Assembly (NCBI RefSeq): GCF_002294995.1
Contig: NZ_NSGF01000002.1
Coordinates: 310,001-374,000, forward strand
DNA length: 64,000 nt
Direction of reading: 5' to 3'
From: Mesorhizobium sp. WSM3860
GTDB taxonomy: Bacteria > Pseudomonadota > Alphaproteobacteria > Rhizobiales > Rhizobiaceae
Position numbers and translations under genes: made by a program. The notes under the pieces were generated by a model that saw only the letters and a program-made list of their open reading frames with translations, ran no database searches and was not told the origin of the DNA. Shown here one piece after another: positions 1-9,054 of the stretch. Each line of letters opens with the position of its first letter. The stretch's first letter is position 1.

Positions 1-1611
1 CTCGAGGCGGCATTGCCGGAGCTTGGGCGTTCGGTGTCGGGCTTTGCCGTCTGCGCCTATTTTGCCACCCGCAATCCCGCGCATGAGCTCGCCGCCCGCG
101 ACCTGATCCGCGAAAAGACCGGCCTGCCGGTCACCGCCAGCCACGAGCTTTCGGCCAAGCTCGGCGGCCCGCGCCGTGCGCTCACCACTTTGCTCAACGC
201 CCGGCTGATCTCGATGATCGACCGGCTGGTCGCGGCGACCGAAGGCTTTCTTGGCCGTCGCGGCATCGCCGCACCCTTGATGGTGGTGCGCGGCGACGGC
301 GCGCTGGTGTCGGCCGCCTTCGCCCGCCAGCGGCCGATCGAGACGATTTTGTCCGGCCCGGCCGCCAGCCTGGTCGGCGCCCGCCACATGACCGGGCTCG
401 ACGACGCCATGGTCTCGGACATCGGCGGCACCACCACCGACGTTGCGGTGCTGGATGGCGGCCGCCCGCGCCTCGATCCGGAAGGCGCCACCGTCGGCGG
501 CTTCCGCACCATGGTGGAAGCGGTCGCCATGCGCACCTTCGGCCTTGGCGGCGACTCCGAAGTGGCGCTGGAGGACGGCGCGCTCGACCCGAAGATCCTG
601 CTCGGACCGCGCCGCCTGGTGCCGCTGGCGCTGGCCGGCCTGGCGCATGGCGAAGCGGTCACCGCCGAGCTGGAGCGGCAGCTGCGCGCGCCCAATCCCG
701 GCCGCATGGACGGGCGTTTTGCCGTGCGCACCGGCGTGCCGGACCGGCTCGCCGCCGGCCTCACGGGGCCGGAAGCGAAACTCTACGAGGCGATCGGCGC
801 CACGCCGCTGGCGCTCGACCGGCTGCTCAGCTCCAACGCCCAGAACGCTACGCTCAACCGGCTGGTGGCGCGCGGCCTGGTCCACATCTGCGGCTTCACG
901 CCGTCGGACGCCGCGCATGTCCTCGGCAAGCAGGCCAATTGGGATCCCGCCGCCGCGCGTCTCGGCGCCGAGCTGTTTTCCCGCCGCCGCGACGGCCGCG
1001 GCCAGCCGATCGCGGCGACGCCGGAAGTGCTCGCCGCGCGCGTGCTCGTCACGCTGACCCGCTGGTCGGCCGAATACATCCTCGAAACCGCCTTCGCCGA
1101 GGACGGGCTGGACGGCGCCGCCACCGTCGCGCACGCGCTGGTGCAGCGCGCCGTCGACGCCCACCCCGGCATCGCCCGCTTCAATGTCGCGCTCGACCGT
1201 CCGGTGATCGGCCTCGGCGCCTCCGCCCCGCTGCATTATGCCGGCCTGCCGCCGCTGATCGGCAATGGCTGCATCGTGCCGGAAGACACCGATGTCGCCA
1301 ATGCGCTTGGCGCCGTCGTCGGTCAGGTCCGCGTCTCGGCCGAAGCCCGCGTCAGCCAGCCAAGGGAAGGGCTTTTCCGGCTTGCCTCCGGCCAGACGGT
1401 GCGCGACTTCACCGAAGAGGAGAAGGCGATCGCCGCGGCGGAAGCCGACGTGCGTGCGATCGTCGCCGAACGCGCGAAAAATGCCGGCACCGATAGCGCC
1501 GAAATCGATGTGTCCACCGAGTTCAAGGTCTCGACGGTGGAGAACCAGCGCATGTTCATCGAGGCGCATGTGGTGGCGGTGGCGTCAGGGCGACCGCGGA
1601 TTGCGGTGTGA
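1..1611 (+). CDS. Hydantoinase/oxoprolinase family protein, 5'-truncated by window edge
   Basis: The frame is open from base 1, so the true start lies outside the window; about 536 residues are visible, against roughly 680 for a full HyuA-type subunit. The phosphate-binding signature SDIGGTTTDVAVLDGG of the ASKHA-fold hydantoinase A/oxoprolinase family lies near residue 140 of the visible part, followed by GLGGDSEV. Family members are ATP-dependent amidohydrolases acting on hydantoins, 5-oxoproline or similar cyclic amides, usually paired with a HyuB subunit. No HyuB gene follows here; a partner, if any, would be upstream. The substrate cannot be told from this fragment. Confidence 0.85.
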   Translation, partial: LEAALPELGRSVSGFAVCAYFATRNPAHELAARDLIREKTGLPVTASHELSAKLGGPRRALTTLLNARLISMIDRLVAATEGFLGRRGIAAPLMVVRGDGALVSAAFARQRPIETILSGPAASLVGARHMTGLDDAMVSDIGGTTTDVAVLDGGRPRLDPEGATVGGFRTMVEAVAMRTFGLGGDSEVALEDGALDPKILLGPRRLVPLALAGLAHGEAVTAELERQLRAPNPGRMDGRFAVRTGVPDRLAAGLTGPEAKLYEAIGATPLALDRLLSSNAQNATLNRLVARGLVHICGFTPSDAAHVLGKQANWDPAAARLGAELFSRRRDGRGQPIAATPEVLAARVLVTLTRWSAEYILETAFAEDGLDGAATVAHALVQRAVDAHPGIARFNVALDRPVIGLGASAPLHYAGLPPLIGNGCIVPEDTDVANALGAVVGQVRVSAEARVSQPREGLFRLASGQTVRDFTEEEKAIAAAEADVRAIVAERAKNAGTDSAEIDVSTEFKVSTVENQRMFIEAHVVAVASGRPRIAV

Positions 1612-1621
1612 GGAAGAGCGT

Positions 1622-1776
1622 AATCTCCCCCCTCGAGGGGGAGATGTCGCCGAAGGCGACAGAGCGGGTCGCCGCGCGTGAAGCGTCAACGCCCGCTGCG
1701 CCGAAACGACATCGGCGCTCCATGCGAGGCGACCCCCTCTGGCCTGCCGGCCATCTCCCCCTCAAGGGGGGAGATT
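1622..1776. repeat. Dispersed palindromic intergenic repeat of rhizobial type
   Basis: Two inverted, near-identical arms bound the element: a CTCCCCCCTCGAGGGGGAGAT-like block at 1622-1646 and its counterpart at 1752-1776. Between them is a short internal palindrome (tcgccgaaggcga). This arrangement matches the multi-copy C-rich palindromes scattered between rhizobial genes. It has no coding potential and sits between the hydantoinase gene and glcB, where it may act as a transcript end or mRNA-stability hairpin. The family assignment is from memory. Confidence 0.55.
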
Positions 1777-1886
1777 CGCTAACCGCCAAATCCGCCTAAA
1801 CCCTAAGCCGAATTGACCCCGCAACCCCAAACATGCCAAAGGCCCCCGCTAACAAGGCCAAAGCCTATTAGTTGGAGAAGCCCCTG

Positions 1887-4049
1887 ATGACCGACCGCAT
1901 CGAGATCGCCGGGTTGCAGATTGCCCGGGAGCTCCATGATTTCGTCGCCGGGGAGGCAGCAGTCGGCACCGGCATCGACGTCGAACAATTCTGGACCGGC
2001 TTTTCAGAGATCGTCCATGACCTCGCGCCGAAGAACCGCGCGCTGCTCGCCAGGCGCGACGCCATGCAGGAGAAGCTGGACGATTGGTACCGCGCCAACG
2101 GCGCGCCGGTCGACATGGAGGTGTACAAGGCTTTCCTCAAGGAGATCGGCTACCTGGTGCCGGAAGGCCCGGCTTTCAGCGTCTCGACCCAAAATGTCGA
2201 TCCGGAAATCGCCGTCGTCGCCGGGCCGCAGTTGGTCGTGCCGGTGATGAACGCGCGCTATGCGCTCAACGCCGCCAATGCGCGCTGGGGCTCGCTTTAT
2301 GATGCGCTCTACGGCACCGACGCCATTGCCGAGACGGGCGGCGCCGAAAGGGGCAAAGCTTTCAATCCCAGGCGCGGCGCCAAGGTCATCGCCTGGGCCA
2401 GGGATTTCCTCGACCAGTCCGTGCCGCTCACCACCGGCAAATGGGCCGGCGTCAACGGACTGTCGGTGGCGAGCGGCGCCCTGAAGGTCGGCGAAGGCGC
2501 CGGCGCCACCACCCTTGCCGACCCAAGGCAGTTCGTCGGCTATCGTGGCGACGCCGCCACGCCGGAAGCCGTGCTTTTGGTCAAGAACGGCCTGCATATC
2601 GAGATCGTCGTCGACCATGCCAGTCAGATCGGCAAGACCGATGCGGCCGGCATTGCCGACGTCATCCTCGAGGCCGCCTTGACCACCATTCAGGACTGCG
2701 AGGATTCGGTCGCCGCGGTCGATGCCGAGGACAAGGTCGTCGTCTACCGCAACTGGCTCGGCCTGATGAAGGGCGACCTGGCGGAAGAGATCACCAAGGC
2801 CGGCAAGAGCTTTGTCCGCAAGCTCAACCCGGGCCGCCGCTACACGGCGCCGAACGGCGGCCAGCTGCTGCTGCCCGGACGCTCGCTGATGTTGGTGCGC
2901 AATGTCGGCCACTTGATGACCAATCCGGCGATCCTCGACCGCGACGGCAACGAGGTGCCGGAAGGCATCATGGACGCGGCGCTCACCGCGCTGATCGCGC
3001 TGCACGATGTCGGCGAAAACGGCCGGCGCGCCAATTCCCGTGCCGGCTCGATGTATGTGGTGAAGCCCAAGATGCATGGGCCGGAAGAAGTCGCCTTCGC
3101 CGTCGAAATCTTCGACCGCGTCGAAGCCCTGCTCGGCATGGCCAAGAACACCATCAAGATGGGCATCATGGACGAGGAGCGGCGCACCACCGTCAACCTC
3201 AAGGAAGCGATCCGCGCCGCGAAGGAACGCGTGGTCTTCATCAACACCGGCTTCCTCGACCGCACCGGCGACGAGATCCACACCTCGATGGAAGCCGGCC
3301 CGATGATCCGCAAGGGCGACATGAAGCAGGCCGCCTGGATTTCCGCCTATGAGGCGTGGAATGTCGATACCGGCCTGGAATGCGGGCTCGCCGGCCATGC
3401 CCAGATCGGCAAGGGCATGTGGGCGATGCCGGATCTGATGGCGGCGATGCTCGAGCAAAAGATCGCGCACCCCAAGGCCGGCGCCAACACCGCCTGGGTG
3501 CCCTCGCCGACCGCAGCGACGCTGCATGCCACGCACTATCATAAGGTTGATGTGCACGCCGTGCAGGCGGCGCTGAAGAGCCGGCCGAAGGCCAGGCTCG
3601 ACGACATTCTTTCGGTGCCGGTGGCGGTGCGGCCGAACTGGACGCCGGACGAGATCCAGCGCGAGCTCGACAACAACGCGCAAGGCATCCTCGGCTATGT
3701 CGTGCGCTGGATCGACCAGGGCGTCGGTTGCTCGAAGGTCCCGGATATCAACGATGTCGGCCTGATGGAGGACCGCGCCACGCTGCGCATCTCCTCGCAG
3801 CACATCGCCAACTGGCTGCGCCACAAGGTGTGCTCGGAGATCCAGGTCAGGGATTCGCTGCAGCGCATGGCGGCGATCGTCGACCGCCAGAATGTCGGCG
3901 ACCCGTTCTATCGGCCGATGGCGCCGGACTTCGACAAGTCGATCGCCTTCCAGGCCGCTTGCGACCTGGTGTTCAAGGGCACGAGTCAGCCCAACGGCTA
4001 CACCGAGCCGGTGCTGCATGCGCGCAGGCTGGAGCTGAAGGCAAGCTAA
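1887..4049 (+). CDS. glcB: Malate synthase G
   Basis: Condenses glyoxylate with acetyl-CoA to malate in the glyoxylate shunt and glycolate use; cytosolic and monomeric. The 720-residue length matches the G isoform (about 723) and not the shorter A isoform. Family blocks are visible: [10 protein letters not shown], the [18 protein letters not shown] stretch in the TIM barrel, and [14 protein letters not shown]. An open frame extends to a TTG at 1872, but the ATG at 1887 has GGAG (1874-1877) nine bases upstream and gives the usual [10 protein letters not shown] start. No isocitrate lyase or glycolate oxidase gene is nearby. The opposite strand carries an equally long open frame, a GC-composition shadow. 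Confidence 0.97.
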   Translation: MTDRIEIAGLQIARELHDFVAGEAAVGTGIDVEQFWTGFSEIVHDLAPKNRALLARRDAMQEKLDDWYRANGAPVDMEVYKAFLKEIGYLVPEGPAFSVSTQNVDPEIAVVAGPQLVVPVMNARYALNAANARWGSLYDALYGTDAIAETGGAERGKAFNPRRGAKVIAWARDFLDQSVPLTTGKWAGVNGLSVASGALKVGEGAGATTLADPRQFVGYRGDAATPEAVLLVKNGLHIEIVVDHASQIGKTDAAGIADVILEAALTTIQDCEDSVAAVDAEDKVVVYRNWLGLMKGDLAEEITKAGKSFVRKLNPGRRYTAPNGGQLLLPGRSLMLVRNVGHLMTNPAILDRDGNEVPEGIMDAALTALIALHDVGENGRRANSRAGSMYVVKPKMHGPEEVAFAVEIFDRVEALLGMAKNTIKMGIMDEERRTTVNLKEAIRAAKERVVFINTGFLDRTGDEIHTSMEAGPMIRKGDMKQAAWISAYEAWNVDTGLECGLAGHAQIGKGMWAMPDLMAAMLEQKIAHPKAGANTAWVPSPTAATLHATHYHKVDVHAVQAALKSRPKARLDDILSVPVAVRPNWTPDEIQRELDNNAQGILGYVVRWIDQGVGCSKVPDINDVGLMEDRATLRISSQHIANWLRHKVCSEIQVRDSLQRMAAIVDRQNVGDPFYRPMAPDFDKSIAFQAACDLVFKGTSQPNGYTEPVLHARRLELKAS

Positions 4050-4250
4050 GGATTCGCAGCAGCCAGCCGTTATTGTTGCGATACTGTGGCGGCGCCGATC
4101 TTTCAGCCTGCCATGGGCCTCGTCGACCCGCCGTTTCACGGTGTTTTGATGAGAATCGCAGTTACAAGGCCTGAACGGCACGCTAAGCCGGTATCCCCGC
4201 CAAGAATCCCGTGATAGCTGTTAGCCAATGCTTGGCGAGGGGTAACAAGA

Positions 4251-4679
4251 ATGAGCTGGATGCTTATCAGCAAAGACATCCGCTGGCGCATTGCTACCCT
4301 GATGGTGGTCGCATTTGCATATACGCCTGCAGAGGCTGGTCATATTTTCAGGAGTATGTATCACAAGGATGTAAAGTCTGGCGTGAATACTTACATATAC
4401 AAGAACGACGAGCTCTACGAGGACTGCGCGGTCGCCCACATCAAAGCGAAAGTAACCACATACCCAGAGCACGGCACCCTGGAGCTTTCGGAGGGGGCGG
4501 TTGAAAATACTTACAGCAAATTGCTGCCGCAATCCAAATGCGCCCGCAAGGTGTCGACTGGAGTTAAGGCATTCTATCGCTCTAGCGCCGGATACAAGGG
4601 CAAGGACGAGGCCGTTTTCTACGCGATCGACCCGGCCGGCAATGGAAAGTACACCACGATCTATCTGACCGTCAGGTAG
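4251..4679 (+). CDS. Secreted protein of unknown function
   Basis: A 142-residue product I do not recognise. A hydrophobic stretch near residues 12-28 ending in PAEAG reads as a Sec signal peptide with cleavage after AEA. Two cysteines in the mature part (in YEDCAVAH and SKCARK) could form a disulfide. The C-terminal stretch with YKGKDEAVFYAIDPAGNGK is a beta-strand pattern reminiscent of Ig-like or cadherin-like extracellular repeats. A GAGGGG Shine-Dalgarno lies 8 bases before the ATG. Codon use is visibly less GC-rich than both neighbours (AAA, TAC, ATA common), suggesting acquired DNA. It stands alone between glcB and convergent comM. Confidence 0.75.
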   Translation: MSWMLISKDIRWRIATLMVVAFAYTPAEAGHIFRSMYHKDVKSGVNTYIYKNDELYEDCAVAHIKAKVTTYPEHGTLELSEGAVENTYSKLLPQSKCARKVSTGVKAFYRSSAGYKGKDEAVFYAIDPAGNGKYTTIYLTVR

Positions 4680-4738
4680 CCGGGCTTAAGGCGCGTGAGC
4701 GCGTCCCTTGACCCCGCGGTCGCGCGCCATTCGGCGGC

Positions 4739-6268
4739 TCAAGCCGCCTGCGCCATGCGCTCCGCGCTCATCCGATAAGAGATCGCTTCGGCGAGGTGGA
4801 TGCGGCCGACGGTTTCGCTGGCGTCGAGATCGGCGAGCGTCCGCGCCACTTTCAGCACGCGGTGATAGGCCCGCGCCGAGAAGGCGAGCTTTTCGCTGGC
4901 GTCCTTGAGCAGCGTCAGCCCGGCGGCGTCGGGCCGGGCGATCGCCTCGATGACGGAAGGCGGGCAATGCGCGTTGGTGGTGGCCGCAGCACCCAGCCCT
5001 TCGAGCCGCTCGCGCTGCATGGCCCGGGCGCGTGCCACGCGCTGCGCCACCGCGGCACTCGTCTCGGCCTTGTCCGGCCGGATCAGGTCGCTCGCCGAGA
5101 CCGCCGGCACTTCGATCCTGAGATCGATGCGGTCGAGCAGCGGGCCGGAAATGCGCGCCTGGTATTCGGTGCGGCAGCGCTCGCCGCGCAGGCAGCGATA
5201 GCCCGGCTCGCCCGACATGCCGCAGCGGCACGGGTTCATCGCCGCCACCAGCTGGATGCGCGCCGGATAGGTGACGCGGTGGTTGGCGCGCGCGATCACG
5301 CAGTCGCCGGTCTCGAGCGGCTGGCGCAGCGCGTCCAATGTCTGCGGCGTGAATTCCGGGAACTCGTCGAGGAACAGCACGCCGTGATGCGCAAGCGACA
5401 CTTCGCCCGGCCGCACGCGCAAGCCGCCGCCCACCATCGCCGCCATCGAGGCCGAATGATGCGGGGCGCGGAACGGCCGCCGGTCGGTGAGCTTGCCTTC
5501 GCCGAGCTCGCCCGCGACGGACGCGATCATCGAGACTTCTAGCAGCTCCTTCGGCGCCAGCGGCGGCAGGATCGAGGGCAGCCGCTGCGCCAGCATCGAC
5601 TTGCCCGAGCCCGGCGGTCCGACCATCAGGAGATTGTGGCCGCCGGCCGCCGCCACTTCCACCGCCCGCTTGGCGCTCTCCTGGCCCTTGATGTCGGCAA
5701 GGTCCGGCAGGTCGCGCGCGGCGACCTGGATGCCGGCCTCGGGCCGCGACAGCACCTGCGTGCCGCGGAAGTGGTTGGCGACGGCGATCAGGCTGCGCGG
5801 CGCCAGGATATCGAAATCCTTGCCGGCCCAGGCTGCCTCGGGCCCGCAGGCGAACGGGCAGATCAGCCCTTTGCCTTCGGCGTTGGCGCCGATCGCCGCC
5901 GGCAACGCGCCGGCGACAGCGGCAATGGTGCCGTCGAGCGACAATTCGCCCAGCACGACGTAGCCGGCCAGCATATCGCCCGGAATGGCGCCGAGCGCGG
6001 CCATCAATCCGAGCGCGATCGGCAGGTCGTAGTGGCTGCCCTCCTTGGGCAGATCCGCCGGCGCGAGGTTCACCGTCACCTTCTTCGACGGCATCGACAG
6101 GCCGGACGCATGAAGCGCGGCCTGCACACGCTCGCGGCTCTCGGCCACCGCCTTGTCAGGCAGGCCGACGATCTGCATGCCGACCTTGCCCGGCGCGATC
6201 ATCACCTGGACATCGACCGGCACGGCCTCGATGCCCTGGAAAGCCACCGTGCGAACCCGCGCTACCAT
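4739..6268 (-). CDS. comM: YifB/ComM family Mg-chelatase-like AAA+ ATPase
   Basis: A 509-residue protein of the usual ComM length. The N-terminal Lon-protease-like ChlI domain covers roughly residues 20-140. The AAA+ domain follows, with Walker A GPPGSGKS at 217-224 and a Walker B region VLFLDEFPEF. A cysteine-rich NPCRCGMSGEPGYRC segment near 345-360 and a C-terminal Mg-chelatase domain complete the family layout. In Vibrio and Haemophilus ComM is a hexameric helicase that promotes branch migration during natural transformation; the role in rhizobia is not established. It lies downstream of gshB on the same strand with a 146-base gap, so it may have its own promoter. Confidence 0.95.
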   Translation of the reverse strand: MVARVRTVAFQGIEAVPVDVQVMIAPGKVGMQIVGLPDKAVAESRERVQAALHASGLSMPSKKVTVNLAPADLPKEGSHYDLPIALGLMAALGAIPGDMLAGYVVLGELSLDGTIAAVAGALPAAIGANAEGKGLICPFACGPEAAWAGKDFDILAPRSLIAVANHFRGTQVLSRPEAGIQVAARDLPDLADIKGQESAKRAVEVAAAGGHNLLMVGPPGSGKSMLAQRLPSILPPLAPKELLEVSMIASVAGELGEGKLTDRRPFRAPHHSASMAAMVGGGLRVRPGEVSLAHHGVLFLDEFPEFTPQTLDALRQPLETGDCVIARANHRVTYPARIQLVAAMNPCRCGMSGEPGYRCLRGERCRTEYQARISGPLLDRIDLRIEVPAVSASDLIRPDKAETSAAVAQRVARARAMQRERLEGLGAAATTNAHCPPSVIEAIARPDAAGLTLLKDASEKLAFSARAYHRVLKVARTLADLDASETVGRIHLAEAISYRMSAERMAQAA

Positions 6269-6288
6269 CTTGTCTCAAGCCCCCGGAT

Positions 6289-6330
6289 ACCCGCTCGCTC
6301 GCCGGTCCTGCGATCAGGCGGCGAGCGGGT
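6289..6330. other. Inverted repeat between gshB and comM
   Basis: Ten-base arms ACCCGCTCGC (6289-6298) and GCGAGCGGGT (6321-6330) flank a 22-base loop. There is no T run on the minus strand after the stem, so it is not a convincing terminator for gshB. It lies 21 bases upstream of the comM start and could be an operator or an RNA hairpin in the comM leader. Confidence 0.3.
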
Positions 6331-6414
6331 TTGGTTTAGACAACCACAGATTTGCGGCTTAAGCAAGAACATTACGGGAACATACGGTCCCGCTCACCGA
6401 GCAGCTGCGGGAAG

Positions 6415-7356
6415 CTACCCCCGCTTCGCCTCGACGCAGTCCCAGAACAGGGCAGCAATATCCGCCCCGCCGAAGCGCCGCACCTCGCGCACGCCGGTCG
6501 GCGAGGTGACGTTGATCTCGGTCATGTAGTCGCCGATCACATCGATGCCGACGAGGATGAAGCCGCGTTCCCTTAGCGCCGGCCCGATCCGGGCGCAGAT
6601 CTCGCGTTCGCGCTCCGTCAGCTCGGTCTTCTCGGCGCGGCCGCCGACATGCATGTTGGAGCGCGAATCGTGCTCGGCCGGCACCCGGTTGATGGCGCCC
6701 ACCGGCTCGCCGTCGATCAGGATGATGCGCTTGTCGCCCTTGCGCACGTCCTTGAGATAGCGCTGCACGATATAGGGCTCGCGGAACAGCTGGCCGAACA
6801 TTTCGAGCAGCGAGGCGAGGTTGCGGTCGGCCTCGTGCAGATGGAAGATGCCCGCCCCGCCATTGCCGTAGAGCGGCTTGACGATGATGTCGCCGAACTC
6901 CTTGCGGAAGGCGGCCACCTCCTGGGGGTCCTTGGTGACCAGCGTTTCCGGCATCAGGTCCGGGAATTCGGTGACGAAGATCTTTTCCGGGCTGTTGCGC
7001 ACCCAGGCCGGGTCGTTGACCACCAGCGTCTTCGGATGGATGCGTTCCAAAATGTGGGTGGTGGTGATGTAGTTCATGTCGAAGGGCGGGTCCTGCCTGA
7101 GCAGCACCACGTCCATCTCCGAGAGATCGGTGCGCACCGGTTCGCCCAGCGAATAGTGGCTGCCCTTCTCGTCGCGCACCTGCATCTCCTCGGCGCGCGC
7201 GAACACCTTGCCGTCCCGCATCGACAGCCGGTCGGGCGTGTAGTGGAAAAGCTTGTGGCCGCGCCGCTGCGCCTCCAACGACAGCGCGAAGGTGGTGTCG
7301 CCGGCGATCGACACCGTCGAGACATGGTCCATCTGGACGGCGATTTTCAACGGCAT
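6415..7356 (-). CDS. gshB: Glutathione synthase
   Basis: Joins glycine to gamma-glutamylcysteine using ATP, the last step of glutathione synthesis in the cytosol. The 313-residue length fits the bacterial enzyme (about 315). The N-terminal [13 protein letters not shown] and the [12 protein letters not shown] stretch are typical, and the ATP-grasp domain shows [15 protein letters not shown] with [18 protein letters not shown] near the C-terminus. The ATG has GGAGA six bases upstream. Glutathione is central to symbiotic and oxidative-stress physiology in rhizobia. comM lies downstream on the same strand. Confidence 0.97.
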   Translation of the reverse strand: MPLKIAVQMDHVSTVSIAGDTTFALSLEAQRRGHKLFHYTPDRLSMRDGKVFARAEEMQVRDEKGSHYSLGEPVRTDLSEMDVVLLRQDPPFDMNYITTTHILERIHPKTLVVNDPAWVRNSPEKIFVTEFPDLMPETLVTKDPQEVAAFRKEFGDIIVKPLYGNGGAGIFHLHEADRNLASLLEMFGQLFREPYIVQRYLKDVRKGDKRIILIDGEPVGAINRVPAEHDSRSNMHVGGRAEKTELTEREREICARIGPALRERGFILVGIDVIGDYMTEINVTSPTGVREVRRFGGADIAALFWDCVEAKRG

Positions 7357-7423
7357 CTCGGGTCTCCGGCAATCTCTGTCGCCGATATAAGGAAATCGGC
7401 GGCTTCTGCCAATCGGCCAGAGA

Positions 7424-7798
7424 TTATCGGTCGAAGACCAGCCGGGAATAGCCCAGGAAGGACAGCGCCATCGCGACGACCGAGGCGACCGTCAGCGCCG
7501 CCAGCGGCTGCAGCGAGGGCAGCGCGAACAGAAGGGCACAATAGACGAGATAATTGACGATGCTGGTGGCGACGCCGACGCCGCCGTAACGCGCGCCCTC
7601 CTGCGCGATGCCTCGGCTCGACGGCGAAAAGGTCAAATGCCGGTTGATCTGCCAGGTGACGGTGAGCGCGAAGCCGATCGACAGCACGCGCGCCGCCAGC
7701 GGTCCGAGCGGCGTGACGGAAAGCAGTAGCCAGAGCGCGGCCGCATCGGCGACGAAGCCGACGCCGCCGGCAAGGACGAAGCGGGCAAGCCGGACCAT
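7424..7798 (-). CDS. GtrA family membrane protein
   Basis: A 124-residue protein with four predicted transmembrane helices and the GtrA pattern: [16 protein letters not shown] at the N-terminus, [15 protein letters not shown] in the middle and a final YSRLVFDR. GtrA proteins are thought to help translocate undecaprenyl-linked sugars across the inner membrane for later glycosyl transfer. The start codon overlaps the stop of the upstream glycosyltransferase (TGATG at 7796-7800), so the two are almost certainly co-translated and act on the same lipid-linked sugar. Confidence 0.9.
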   Translation of the reverse strand: MVRLARFVLAGGVGFVADAAALWLLLSVTPLGPLAARVLSIGFALTVTWQINRHLTFSPSSRGIAQEGARYGGVGVATSIVNYLVYCALLFALPSLQPLAALTVASVVAMALSFLGYSRLVFDR

Positions 7799-8805
7799 CA
7801 GGCGGCTCGCGAGGCCTTGCCCGGGTCCCTCTTCGGGGACGCCTCGCCGGTGAAGCCCGCGCGCCCGATGCGGCCGGCAGGGATGGAAAGATAGAAGATG
7901 CGCTTCTGCTCGGCCCGGCCGCGCGACACCGAATCGAGGATCAGCCCGGTGACCATCGCCAGCATGGACAAGAGGAGCAGGCCAATCGACAGCACCCAGG
8001 TCGGCATGCGCGGCACAAGTCCGGTCTCGGCGAACTCGATCAGCACCGGGATCATCAGCCCGATGCTGGCCGCCAGGAAGAACAGGGCAAACGTGCCGAA
8101 GAAACGCAGCGGCTGCGTCTCCTTGACCAGCATGGCAAACATCCAGAGGATCCTGGCGCCGTCTCTGAACGTCGACAGCTTCGACGACGAGCCGTCCGGG
8201 CGGCGGCCGTAGTCGAGCGCCATCTCGTTCACCGGCAGCTTGAGCTGCGAGGCATGCACCGACATCTCGGTCTCGATCTCGAAGCCCCCGGAAACCGCCG
8301 GGAAGCTCTTGACGAAGCGCCGCGAAAAGACCCGGTAGCCGGAAAAGATATCGGTGAAATCGGCGCCGAACAGGCCCTTGTAGAGCCGGTTGAAGATGCG
8401 GTTGCCGAGGGCGTGGCCGGAGCGGCCGGCGTCATCGGTCACGCCCCGCCGGGTGCCCACCACCATGTCCGAGCGCTCGGTCAAAAGCGTGTTGATCAGC
8501 TGCGGCGCATCTTCCGGCGCATAGGTGCCGTCGCCGTCGGCCATCACATAGATGTCGGCGTCGATATCGGCGAACATGCGCCGCACCACATTGCCCTTGC
8601 CCTGCCGCGGTTCGCGCACGACGATGGCGCCGGCCGCGCGGGCCCTGAGCGCGGTCAGGTCTTTCGAATTGTTGTCGTAGACATAGATCGTTGCGGAGGG
8701 CAGTGTCTCGCAGAAGCGCCGCACGACCTCACCGATCGTCAGCTCCTCATTGTAGCAGGGCAGGAGCACGGCAATCGCCGGCTCGTTGCGGACCTCGTGC
8801 GACAT
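7798..8805 (-). CDS. Family 2 glycosyltransferase with C-terminal membrane anchor
   Basis: A 335-residue GT-A enzyme of the DPM1/GtrB type. The N-terminus has AVLLPCYNEELTIGEVV, and YVMADGDGTYAPED supplies the metal-binding acidic motif. Two transmembrane helices lie near the C-terminus (FALFFLAASIGLMIP and SIGLLLLSMLAMVTGLIL), as in bactoprenol glucosyltransferases. It is expected to move a sugar from a nucleotide donor to undecaprenyl phosphate, with the coupled GtrA protein flipping the product. The ATG at 8805 is preferred over the in-frame start at 8859 because GGAG lies 7 bases upstream and the conserved domain begins soon after. Confidence 0.93.
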   Translation of the reverse strand: MSHEVRNEPAIAVLLPCYNEELTIGEVVRRFCETLPSATIYVYDNNSKDLTALRARAAGAIVVREPRQGKGNVVRRMFADIDADIYVMADGDGTYAPEDAPQLINTLLTERSDMVVGTRRGVTDDAGRSGHALGNRIFNRLYKGLFGADFTDIFSGYRVFSRRFVKSFPAVSGGFEIETEMSVHASQLKLPVNEMALDYGRRPDGSSSKLSTFRDGARILWMFAMLVKETQPLRFFGTFALFFLAASIGLMIPVLIEFAETGLVPRMPTWVLSIGLLLLSMLAMVTGLILDSVSRGRAEQKRIFYLSIPAGRIGRAGFTGEASPKRDPGKASRAA

Positions 8806-9054
8806 TACGTGTCTCCGGTGCCCGGCGCGTGCCTGCGGCCGCGCCAATGCCGGCCCCAATGCCGGCGTCTCCGGGCCTCTTTACTATTTATTGAAGCCGT
8901 TAAGGCCAGGTTTAAGCCTCCACCTCCAAAGGACCTCGACGGCGAGGCTTGGCGCCAACCCCTTTTTCGGATCTTCAGAAAATCGATTTTCCGATACCTT
9001 TCCTAAACGCTTTGCTGCCAGTCTGGTAACAAATTCCCCCATCACAACAGGGAC

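Noticed and set aside
2004..4181. A 725-codon open frame on the minus strand opposite glcB
   Set aside because: It mirrors the malate synthase gene, shows His/Arg/Asp-rich low-complexity sequence typical of GC-driven antisense frames, and has no domain or ribosome site.
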